This document shows, one piece after another, positions 34,481-45,384 of a stretch of 64,000 nucleotides of DNA (positions are counted from its first letter, which is position 1; the number at the start of each line of letters is the position of its first letter). Where the stretch lies: NCBI RefSeq assembly GCF_004193775.1, contig NC_041002.1:13281578-13345577 (forward strand), read 5' to 3'. The notes beneath the pieces were generated by a model. That model had not been told where the DNA came from. It saw only the letters and a program-made list of their open reading frames with translations, and ran no database searches. Origin of the DNA: Glycine soja (Eukaryota; Streptophyta; Magnoliopsida; Fabales; Fabaceae). A program made the translations under genes and the position numbers.

Positions 34481-36990
34481 TGAAGAATCAGGAGGAACCG
34501 AACGAAGAAGCAAGTGAAGAGCTAAGGGAACAGAAACAAAAAAGCAATCAACTGATACAAACCAAAAAACTGAAGAAGAAACAAAAGAGTGAGGCAATGT
34601 AGCACAGTGGAGGGGCACAACAACAAATGCACCTGGAAAGAAAACCAAGGCAACACAGCAAAAGTGCCACATGGCAGAAAACAAACCCAACACAGCAAGC
34701 CAAATGGCAAAAGACTAAGGCCAAAGTTGGAAGGATAAAATTACCAAAAAAACCAGCAAAAGTGCCACATGTCAAGCTCTCAGCCATGGGAATTTTAGAG
34801 ATTCCATTGGGCTTCTCTTTTAACATCAGATAGAGCAGAATCACAAAAGAACAATCAATAACCAAACACACATAAATGTGAACTAACATTTAAGCAATGG
34901 AATAACATCTTACCTATTTTTTGATTGTCCTAACCTGGTTAAATTACAACCAACACATAGCAGACATGGAGAGATATTAGAAAACATACCAGGCATGGCC
35001 ACATGTTACCTATCTTCCAATTTTCTTGATCCTGTTCAAATGCCAACATAAACAACCACAAAAGTTCACAAATAAGATCATAAGGAAACAAAAACAACAT
35101 TTCATTATTGATTGTAACTTTTTTTTTATCCTGACCAAACAAAATAACCATAAATGCATAGATATTAAATATAATTGAACCACGGGGGCAATATCTTACC
35201 AACCTGACCATTGGCTCAACCGTGCTTAAAAATGGAAGACCGTAGCAGCTGGCAAACTCAACTGGAACTGAAAACAGGAAAAATTAAGAAAAAAGAAAGC
35301 AAACCAAGGAAGCAAAATAAGGAAAACAAAATTTTTCACGTGGAGCAACCAACAGAAAACAAAGGAAACACAACGGTAAAATTACCAAAAATCCAGCAAA
35401 AGTGCCACATGTCAAGCTCTCAGCCATGGACATTTTAGGGATTTCATTGGGCTCCTCTTTTATTATATACCTTGGATCCGTGACCATAGTTTTAGCTTTG
35501 ATATCAAAGTTTTAATAGTTTCTTTTCTTTCATATATCAAATCATGACCACAATGAAGCCCACATCAACTATATTCGTTCAGAAATCATAAACACGAAGG
35601 TATCCCAAAACCAGCATACACATGAATTTTTTAAGATTAAAAACTAAAACTTCATTGAGGCATTTGACCAAACACATAACTTAGAACCCATTTCACCAAC
35701 AATGTACATGGCAAAAAACAAAAGGAAGCCAGCAAGCCAGTTCCAACATCATTATCAGCCTTATTCAAGTAGTCTAAGAACTGCAACCAATAATCATCCT
35801 ACAGAGTGCAAGACAGTGTATAATAGACATGCATAAGAAAAAGCAAACATCCATAGGAATCAGCCAACCTGCGGGCACAAGTGCATAATAGACATGCAAG
35901 TGTCAACATCACACAGAAAAAATATAGAAACAAACAATCGTCAATGTATCAGTTTATAATCAAAACACACCCACAATTTTTCGGAAGCAAACCCCAGCAG
36001 AAACTGTTTGAAACACAATGATACAAAAAATCCAACCATGCATTCACAAAAAGAAAAAAATCTCAGGAAAACACCAACGAAAAAAAACACAAAAAAAAAT
36101 ACTTAAGCTAAAGAAGCTCTACCAAGCGTCAACCGCCTCAAAAGTTAGACAGAAAACAGGGGATTTATTTCCCAAAATTTTACAACCAAAAGGAAGGCCA
36201 TACCAAAGTTGATGCCTATGTGAGAAGGTATTTCCTTCACTCCCCACAACCAAAGAGAACACCGTACCAAACTAAACTGCAAAACAAACGGAAACGACCT
36301 TAAATAGAAAAGCAAAGTAAGGAAAAATCCAAAAACACACATAATAAAACACAAAACAAAGGAAATAAAAGGACACAACAAGGAACCACAAAACATGAAT
36401 GCAAGCATGCAACAAAAGAAACCCAAAAACAAAGGAGAACAACCTGGAAAAAAACCCAGCAAACTCAGCCAAGCGCCAAACAGCTGAAGAAAAACATATA
36501 TAGGAAAGAAGCACAAAAGCCACAGAATCACACCTTGAGAAGAAGCAAGTGAAGAACTGAGGGAACAGAAACGAGGAAGCAATCAACTGATACAAACCAT
36601 GCATAAAAATGGAAAACCATAGTAGCTGGAAAACTCAACTAGAACTAAAAACAGGAAAAATTAAGAAAGAAGAAAGCAAACCGATGAAGCAAAATAAGGA
36701 AAACAGAGGAAACAAATTAGTAGTTAAAGAATTAAAGCATGAATTGATCTAGACACAGGAAGCATTAACGCAAATGAGAGGAAAAAAGAGAAGTGGTGGA
36801 GCAACCAGGAAGCATTAACGCAAATGTGCCTCTAGGTTCAGCATGTGGAGCAACCAACAGAAAACAAAGACAACACAACAAGCCAGGTGGCAGAAGACTA
36901 AGCCCAAAGCTGGAGGGGTAAAATTACCAAAAACCCAGCAAAAGTGTCACATGTCAAATAGTTTTAGGGATTTCATTGGCCTTCTCTTTT
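34481..36990. repeat. RPA-family upstream repeats, several partial copies
   Basis: No gene. The segment GTGCCACATGTCAAGCTCTC with its flanks appears near 34761 and 35400, and a shortened form (GTGTCACATGTCAAATAG) near 36945. Blocks around GAATGCAAGCATGCA recur at 34315 and 36395. 35740-36250 matches 20300-20800. The arrangement suggests a tandemly shuffled RPA-like repeat family. 36991-37272 is AT-rich with nothing recognisable. Confidence 0.6.
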
Positions 36991-37272
36991 ATTATATACC
37001 TTGGATTTTGGTCAAATAGTTTTAATTATGTATATCATAATTAAAAGGGTTTAGTTAAAATCCTATTTCAATTAGCCAAATCGCTTTTATGTGTGCCTGT
37101 AGCTATTTCAATTTGATATCCACGTGTTCCTTGAATTCAATATGTGTTTAAGGTTCCTTGGATGCATATGTGGTTTCAGTTTGATATACTTATGCATATA
37201 TAATCATCACGTTAAGTATTTATACATGTTTCAAGCTTTTATTTCAAATTAGTATTATATTATAATTATCAT

Positions 37273-38873
37273 TGTCATACCCTAATTTCGTCCAGGAATT
37301 ATTATTTGATGATATACAACCTTTGATTGGCCGCTTCGAGATACTTGGCACCCTTTTTTGCACAATATGTGAAGTCCCGAGACGTGCCGAAAATCAAAAG
37401 GAAGCAGGCTTACGCGATCCGTGAAAATTCCGTAATGTGACGGAAATCGAAAGGAGGTGTTTTTTGCAATCCGTGAGTTTTCGTAACTTCTTCGAAAGCT
37501 AAAAAAGAGTAAATACATAATCCGCAAGGATTCGTAACCTTGCGGAAGAAAAATAAGTATCGTTACGAAATTCGTAAAGTTTCGTAACGTTACGGAAAAA
37601 GAATTACCAAAAAAGGTAAGGGAGGTGCATTTAGTAAAAAGGGGGGTACAAATAGCAATCAGGCCCACTTGGGCCTTCCAGATTCTTCCTCCAGAAGGCT
37701 GTTGCTTCTGGAGGAAGCAACCTTGCTTGCCTGGGCGAGCTGGGTGGCAAGCTCCTCCCCTATTTTGCTATAAATAGGGGGAGGAGTGAAGAGGGAAGGG
37801 GTTCAGCCTTCTTGGCACTTCTTATTCTCTCGAAATTGCTGAGGAAAATTGTTTCCGTGAAGAAAATCCAAGCCGAGGCGCTTCCGTAACGTTTCTGTGA
37901 GTAATTACGCGAAGATTTTCAACCGTTCTTCGACATTCATCGTTCGTTCTTCGTTTTCTTCAGTCTTCAACTAGTAGGTACCCCAAACCGAGCTTTTCAA
38001 TTCATTCTATGTACCCGTGGTGGTCCACATTTTGTTTCATGTATTTTTATTCTCGTTTTCATTCGCTTTCTATACCCCCTTTTGACGTGCTTCAGTCATT
38101 TATTTAAGTCATTTCTCGCCTAATCAAAAAATAAAATAAATTTCCACCGATCATTTGAATTGTATCATCCGTTAATTTCGGTTAAAATGAATTCCAACCG
38201 TTCGGTCGTGCCGTAACCACGTTGGAAATCAAAAAAGAGGTAAAATAATAATATAATAATAAAAAATATCTTTTAGTAAAATGAAGCGAAAAAATTAATT
38301 GGACGTTTTCTCTTTGGGATTTCTCATTCTTAATTGGATTGACTAATAACTAAAGTGAAACTAAGGCTAAAATCAACTCGCCTAGTCAAGCTCGTCCACA
38401 AAAAATAGGGTTTGAAAGTTTATCATTTCAGTTTCTTACCAAGTAAAAAGGATCATTTTTAAGGTCCAACGCCTTAAAAATAATCACAATTCAAGTAAAA
38501 AGAATCGCTTGATTCACTCTGAAGAAAGAACTACGTAGGTCTGATTTCCTCTCCAAAGGAGGGTACGTAGGAGCAAAAGCCCCGCTTTTGTCGACCTCAA
38601 AAAATAAAAAGAAATAAAGTTAAGGTAATACAATTTCCACAATTCTAAAAAATAGGTTGTTGTCCTTTGAGACAAACGTGAGAGGTGCTAATACCTTCCT
38701 CAAGCGTAAATACAACTCCCGAACTTAGAATTTTCATTTTGACCGGTTTCCTCCGGTTTTTCGGACGTTTCCCACAAATAAACGTTGGTGGCGACTCCGC
38801 GCATCTTTTCCTCCTTTGGAAAGCGCACCCGTGAGCCTCGCCTCGCTCGCTCGCAAAAGGGCATGTTGTGATA
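37273..38873 (+). repeat. 5' LTR of the Ogre-like element (1601 bp)
   Basis: TGTCATACCC... to GTTGTGATA; the 3' LTR ends GTTGCGACA, so both C positions became T here. TATA box CTATAAATAG at 37768-37777. A 13-bp-arm hairpin (CTTCCTCCAGAAG / CTTCTGGAGGAAG) lies at 37685-37717, upstream of the TATA box. Confidence 0.93.
37768..37777 (+). promoter_or_regulatory. TATA box of the Ogre-like LTR
   Basis: CTATAAATAG followed by GGGGGAGGAG. The same occurs in the 3' LTR at 55621-55630. It would drive genomic RNA starting roughly 30 bases downstream. Confidence 0.75.
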
Positions 38874-38875
38874 GT

Positions 38876-38894
38876 TGGTGACTCCACTGGGGAC
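38876..38894 (+). other. Primer-binding site of the Ogre-like element
   Basis: TGGTGACTCCACTGGGGAC begins two bases after the LTR. Ogre elements typically prime from tRNA-Arg, and this site resembles that type (from memory). The leader 38895-39577 has no gene. Confidence 0.7.
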
Positions 38895-39577
38895 TATTTT
38901 TGTGAGTTAGGCCTATTTTAAGGAATTATGGATTTGTGAAACTTCGTGTGTGCATTTGTTGAACTGTGTAAATAACTGTTGTCTATTTCGCATTCTTTAC
39001 ACTGCATTCTAAGCACCCACGGGTTTGAGTAAAAAAGGGGGGCCTACACCCGGGTTCATGGGAATTTAGGGAGTGGAGGTGAATCTATCATCATGCTAGG
39101 TCTCCGACTTGCTTGATAATAGTGAAACCTCGTCTAGAGCTTTCTCTCTTTATAATGTGTTGTCGCTGGTATTCCATACCGCCACAATATTATTATCTTG
39201 AGTGATGATACCTCTAGAAAACAACCGTGTGAGTTATGAATTGTTGGGGAGTAGTTATTAGAGACCTCTAGATATTGTCCTATAGGTTCCCAAAATAGGG
39301 GCAAAGAGCAAACACGCTCCGTGCCATTTGTTCTCATGCATCTTTTGATAAATAGCACTAGTTTATAGTTTTGCTAGTGATGTTTGGTTTCTTCAGAGTA
39401 ATGCGTAACCTTTTTAATACTACGTTGAGGCGCCATCATGCCCTAAACGTAGCATTAAAATTGGATCTCTGCGGTCTCGTATGTGTGAATTACCCGTTTG
39501 TGTTGTTTTCTTTCCGTTTCATGCATACGCATTGCATCATTCATGTCGGAGTCTTGATCCACCCTTTTTTTAGGTAA

Positions 39578-41460
39578 ATGATGGGGACAAATCAAAACGG
39601 CAAAAGGTTTTATCAAGTCAAGGTTAAAAGTCTAGATGTCACCAGCCTCAAGGAATTGGGACGATTGATGGGACCTCTCCAAAGGCAAGCCTTCCGCAAA
39701 GTGTATGGGAAGATTCTAGATTTGACCGCAGCGGAGGTATTTATGGAAGTTGTCGTATCCCTCGCCCAATACTATGACCAGCCGTTGAGGTGTTTCACGT
39801 TTGGGGTCTTCCAAATGGTACCGACTATTGAAGAGTTTGAGGAAATATTAGGATGCCCTCTTGGGGGGAGAAAACCGTATCTTTTCTCCGGGTTTCTTTT
39901 CTCCGGGTTTCTTCCCTCCTTGAGCAAGATTGCAGCTGTGGTTGGAGATTCGGCAAAAGAGATGGATTGCATGAAGCAAACTCGGAACGGCGTAGTGGGC
40001 CTGCCTCGGAAATACTTGGAAGGCAAGGCAAGGGATAGGGCGAGCCAAGAGAAGTGGGGCCCGTTTGCGGATATATTAGCTTTGTTAATTTTTGAGGTTG
40101 TCCTCTTTCCGAACGTTGACGGTTTGGCGGACTTAGCCGCCATTGATGCTTTCCTCGCATATCACCATAGCAAGGAGAGTCCAGTGGTGGCTATCTTGGC
40201 AGATTTGTTTGACACCTTTGATCGGAGGTGTGAGAAAAACAGTGCACGGATTGTCTGTTGTTTACCCGCTCTCTGTGTGTGGTTGGTTTCACACCTATTC
40301 CAACAAGACACAAGACACCCGTGTCCACTTCAAAGTTATCGCTCATGCGCCGAAAAAGGAAGAGTCGATTGGGACCAACATTTGGCTGGGATAGGAGGCA
40401 ACACAATCAATTGGTTTCCTCGTTGGAAGGAAGGCAAGGAAGGAGTTCTTTTCTCGTGTGGGGACTACCCTAATGTTCCATTGATAGGGACTAGGGGTTG
40501 TGTTAATTATAATCCCGCACTCTCCATAAGACAGCTAGGGTACCCCATGAGGGGAGTGCCAACAGAAGAAAGTCTCTCGCCTTTCCTTGTGAGGGATCTA
40601 GGCGCGCAAAGTCTCAAGGTGATACAAAGAGTCCACAAGGCATGGAGAAGTCCGTTGAGGAAAGACAAGGAGCTTAGAGGCATCCGAAATGGCGTCATCG
40701 GTGGTTATCATGGATGGCTAAGAGTTCACACGCGAGGGTTAGATTGGCTCTCCAAATTGAAAGTTATCAATGAGGAGAACTTCGAAGCTCCGGAGGAAGA
40801 TGAAGAAGTCCAAGCTCTAAATTAGAGCTAGGGAAGGCAAGACTCGCCAAGGAGAAGTTCAAATCAGCCGCTACACACATCCGGAAAGAGTATACCGAGT
40901 TACAAGAGGAAAACGCGGCCACTGCAAGAGCCCTTGAACAAGAAACCAAAAGGGCCCGCAAGGAGGAATATGGCCGAGAGAAATTCCGAGGAGCATTGTG
41001 GGGTAGCAAAAATGAGCTCAAGCTTCGAAGAGAGGAAAGAGACTGGTCACGGGTGCATGGCATGATCTTAAAAGAAGAGTTAGCTGCTTGCGCAAGGTCC
41101 AAAAGGAGTTTGGCTCAACACTTGGAAGCCACGGAGCAAAGCATGCTAGCTATCATAGGGCAGTACAAGGAAGAATTGAACCAGTCTGTGTCCCATGAAC
41201 AAAAGCTAGCGGATGATTTTGCACAAGTGTACGCCGAAAAAGAAGCAAGAGGGAGGGTGATTGATGCATTGCATCAAGAAGCGACTATGTGGATGGATAG
41301 GTTCGCCTTGACCTTGAATGGAAGTCAAGACCTCCCGCGTCTATTAGCCAAAGCAAAAGCCATGGCCGAAGTGTGTACGGCCCCCAAGGAGATTCATGGG
41401 CTAATCAATTACTGTCAACACATGATAGATTTGATGGCCCATATAATTAGAAACCGTTAG
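39578..41460 (+). pseudogene. Ogre ORF1 (unknown-function protein, DUF7745-like), one frameshift
   Basis: Open from MMGTNQNGKRFYQV at 39578 to 40825. A one-base loss near 40817 shifts the frame; the rest continues in the other frame to TAG at 41458-41460 (GSKNELKLRREERDWS... HMIDLMAHIIRNR). The total is about 627 residues. The first part is a globular region of the plant retrotransposon-associated DUF7745 type (LAQYYDQPLRCFTFGVFQMV, PTIEEFEEILGCPLG). The second is a charged, probably coiled-coil helix region (about 40850-41330). ORF1 upstream of gag is a defining feature of Ogre; its role is not established. A 15-base near-repeat (TTTCTTTTCTCCGGG, about 39885-39910) gives a duplicated FSGFLFSGFL. 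Confidence 0.8.
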
Positions 41461-41698
41461 GTTCTCTTGTAACACCTTTGTATAATCTTGGCTAGATGAA
41501 AGCTTTGTTCTTTTTATAAAATGAGAAGTTCTGAACTCATCACGTTATCTAAAAAACCCTTGGGGTGGATCCAAGTGCTCCGATCATTCGTTTGCATATT
41601 CATGTTTTGGTGGCATACTCACCGTTGTTTATTTCTTTAGGAAATTCATCATAACTAAGAAAGCACAAAGGCACCCCTATAACACTCGATCCAGAAAA

Positions 41699-43990
41699 AT
41701 GGATAATGAAGAGGGCATGCAGGAACAGATGAAGGCCGATCTATCGGCCTTAAAAGATCAAATGGCTTCCATCTCGGAGGTCATGTTAAAACTCCAGAAA
41801 ACTATAGAGGATAAAGCCACGACAACCGCCTCCAGTACATTTAGGGAAGCGGAGCCGGTGCTACAGCCCGCCTTAAATCTGGGCCGAGACAGAAACACGG
41901 CAGCAGTGTTTGGTCGAAGGTATAGCCCGCAAGCTTACCCCTATGGCTTGCCTCCGGACTTCGCTCCCCGTGCTGCTCCGGAAGATTTAAGCCAAGCTCC
42001 TACCTTCGAGGGGCAACTCCCACCTTATGACGACTATCCCGTGCAAGACGATGAGGAAGGAGATACCCATCTCGGCCCCCAGCTCCACCTCAAAGATCCG
42101 TCCCCCCATGAACTACCCCAACTGAACATAGTCCGCCATATCCCGGCTTCACCCACACCCGTAAAAGAATCTGTTCCCTTCGCGGAAGATAAGGGAAAGA
42201 TTGAGGCGCTTGAAGAAAGGTTAAGAGCAGTCGAGGGCCTCGGCAATTACCCATTCTCTGATTTAGCGGATTTATGTCTCGTGCCCAACATCGTCATCCC
42301 TCCCAAGTTCAAAGTACCAGACTTTGATAAGTACAAAGGGACGACATGTCCAAAAGGCATCTCCGGATGTATTGCCGAAAGATGGGGGCGTATTCTGCGG
42401 ACGAAAAGTTGTTGGTCCATTTCTTTCAAGACAGCTTGGCCGGAGCAGCTGTAGCATGGTATACCAATCTGGAAGCTTCCCAGATCCAATCATTGAAGGA
42501 CTTGGCAATTGTCTTCATTAGGTCGTACTAGTACAATACGGATATGGCTCCCGATCGGAACCAACTTCAGAGTATGACTAAGCGAGAGCATGAGTCCATT
42601 AAGGAATATGCCCAAAGATGGAGAGATCTCGCAGCCCAAGTCGTACCGCCCATGACGAAGAGGGAGATGATCACAATTATGGTAGATACGTTACCCACGT
42701 TCTACTATGAAAAGCTGATAGGCTACATGCCAGCTAACTTTGCGGATCTCGTCTTCGCCGGAGAACGGATTGAATCCGGACTACGAAAAGGAAAGTTCGA
42801 ATATGCTTCCAATGTGGCCCCCAACAACAACAGAAGAGCCCCAGTAGTGGGCGCGAGGAAAAAGGAAGGAGACGCCTACGCGGTCACCACCGCCCCGACG
42901 TGGATGAAGGCACCCCAAAATATCCAAAGCTCATACCAGCCCAATCCCCCAAATTTTTCAATCCGAGCTGGGAGTTCCCTCCCGACTCAAGTAAAAGGAC
43001 CGCCCACGGCAGAGAGAACACCGGCCCAATGCACAGCTCCAGCCATGCCCCGGCCAGTCAACAATATGGCCCCCGGCACGAGCTATAATAATGCACAGAG
43101 CCCACTCCCGAAAGATAACTTCTCTCCTATTCCCATGGCATACTCCGAATTATGGCCTTCATTATTGGAGAATCATTTGGTGGTAGCCATACCCGGGAGG
43201 GTCTTCCAGCCACCCTACCCCAAGTGGTATGACCCGGGTGCCAAATGTGAGTACCATAGTGGAGCTCCCGGACACAGCATTGACTCCTGCCGCCCGTTCA
43301 AGTATAAAGTGTAGCACCTAATCAGTGCCGGCTGGCTATCGTTTCAAGAGGAAGGCCCAAATGTTAAAACTAACCCGCTAGCTAGTCATGGAAAGGCTAG
43401 CGTAAACGCCATCCAAGAGGGTGGGCCATCGCGGGCAAAGAGGTTAGGAGAGGTGGCTACTTCCAGACGTTTTATCTACCAATCGCTGCAAGCGGCATGT
43501 ATGGTCTCCCGTGGTGGAGGCGAAAGGGACAAATGTTTGTTTCACCTCGGGGAGTCGCACGACATGGAAACCTGTCCCGCGGTAGAAGAATTGCTTCAGC
43601 GGCTCATGGATTGCGGGCAGCTTGAAGTGTCCATAGGAGGGAGGGAAGAACCACAAATTTGCATGCAGTCGGAAGAGAAGAAGGTTCCTCTAACCCCCAA
43701 GGCCCTAGTGATATGTTTTACTAGGAAAGGGACCGGCTCCACACCCATATACCCCCGGACAATGCCCAAGCCAACGTCATTTGCATATCAAAGTAATAAG
43801 GCCATTCCGTGGAAGTATACCCCTCCCGCATTCAGCGAAAGAGTTGCAACCGAAGTTGACTCCCTGTCATCCAAGGTGACCAACATCACCGGCCTCAGTG
43901 GCATAACCGGCAGTGGTCGGGTGTTCGCTTCCCTCACCCAGCGGAGTTGCCCTCCAAGGGGAAAGTGCCCATGGTCCAAGAGCCCACAGA
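41699..43990 (+). pseudogene. Gag of the Ogre-like element
   Basis: Starts MDNEEGMQEQMKADL at 41699 with a short coiled coil, then a Pro-rich segment. The capsid region follows (about 42300-42780: AVAWYTNLEAS, HESIKEYAQRWRDLAAQV). A zinc-finger-like CEYH....GH....C lies at about 43249-43290. Breaks: frame change near 42350, TAG at 42529-42531 (likely from CAG), TAG at 43312-43314 (likely from CAG), and a frame change near 43950-43990. The product would form the particle and bind RNA. The reading frame originally ran on into protease. Confidence 0.8.
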
Positions 43991-45231
43991 CGTAGCCACC
44001 CCCTCAAAAGAAGTAGATCCTCCAGTGGTAAGAGGGGCTAAAAAGAAAGAAGGTCTTCAAGGAAAGACGGTGACTTTGGAAGAGGCCCATGAGTTCCTTC
44101 GCCTCATCCAACAAAGCGAGTTTAAGGTAGTCGAGCAACTGAATAAAACTCCAGCAAGGATCTCGTTGCTTGAACTGCTCATAAACTCTGAGATTGTACG
44201 CTGTTAATAAAAGTCCTCAATGATGCCCATGTAGCCCACGATATCTCAGTGGAGGGTTTTGAAGGCATCGTTAATCATATAACCACCAACAATTATATCG
44301 TGTTTGCGGAAGAAGAGATTCTCGTAGAGGGGAGAGGACACAACAAGGCTCTTCATGTGTCGGTAAAGTGTATGGACCATGTTGTCGCAAAGGTGCTTAT
44401 CGACAATGGATCGAGTTTAAATGTAATGCTGAAGACCACTTTGGAAAAGCTTCCTTTTAGTGCGTCACGTTTAAAACCGAGCTCGATGGTGGTGCGAGCC
44501 TTTGATGGTACTCGGCGGGAAGTGATGGGGGAAATCGACATTCCCATTCAGATAGGCCCCCACACTTGCAATGTGGTGTTTCAAGTAATGGATATAAATC
44601 CCGCCTATAGCTGCCTCTTGGGAAGACCTTGGATTCATGCCCTGGGAGTGGTCCCTTCAACGCTTCACCAGAAATTGAAGTTCGCAGTGGGTGGACTTTT
44701 AGTGATAGTGTCGGGTGAAGAGTATATGTTAGTGAGCTGCCCCTCCTCCGCACCATACGTAGAAGCGGCGGAAGAATCATTGGAAACGGCTTTCCAATCC
44801 TTCGAGGTGGTGAGCTGCGCCTCTGTGGAACCAAGTCCGTTGCTACCTTCTCTCTCCAACGCGGCCATAATGGTGGCACGTGTTATGCTCAAGCACGGAT
44901 TTGAGCCCGGAATAGGTCTAGGCAAGGACGGCCTCGGGAATGCCGACGTGGTCGATATCAAGAGAAATCCATACAAATATGGATTAGGGTATGAACCCGG
45001 GATGCCGGGGAGGAGGAATGTGCCGTCAAGACTTCGGGCGGATAGGGTATGGCCCGGCCGTATTAGCCAGTGTTTTACCAGTGCCGGAATGGGGTCCGAG
45101 GAAGAAGTGGCTGCAATAGAAGAGGAGTTCCCTCAAGACCCGCCAAGTTTTGTGCAACCATGCCATCCCAATTCTCAAGTGGGGAACTGGCGCGTGATAA
45201 GCCAGTCGGAAGTCTATACCGCTGATTCAAT
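43991..45231 (+). pseudogene. Protease and G-patch of the Ogre-like element
   Basis: A linker (43991-44207) ends out of frame near 44200; the protease frame is open from 44249 to the splice donor. The aspartic protease motif is LIDNGSSLNV (near 44398), with LLGRPWIHALGVVPST downstream. A glycine-rich G-patch-like segment (HGFEPGIGLGKDGLGN) lies near 44895. G-patch motifs bind RNA and are known after protease in some retroelements. Protease would cut the Gag-Pol chain. Confidence 0.8.
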
Positions 45232-45384
45232 GTAATTAGAGCCTATAGATTTCCTTTCTCTTTTGTTTTGTGAAACCTACCTTATTAAATAAAACAAAGA
45301 GATCTTGTTTCATCTGGTCTTGCAATTCCACCTTTTCTCATATCATTTTGCATGTTTTTGTTTCTTTTGTCTTGTTTGGTATAG
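45232..45384 (+). other. Ogre intron between protease and RT (153 bp)
   Basis: GT at 45232 and a pyrimidine-rich end with AG at 45383-45384. Joining 45231 to 45385 keeps the frame (D-S-I-Y-E-G-R), while unspliced RNA stops at TAA 45233-45235. Introns at this place are known in Ogre elements. Splicing would decide the balance of Gag-Pro and Gag-Pol. Confidence 0.7.

Noticed and set aside
34044..34889. Several Phe/Cys-rich minus-strand frames
   Set aside because: They lie in A-rich repeated flank of the RPA family; composition explains the openness.
40996..41460. Treating the 154-codon frame as a separate gene
   Set aside because: It continues ORF1 after a one-base loss near 40817 and has no independent start context.
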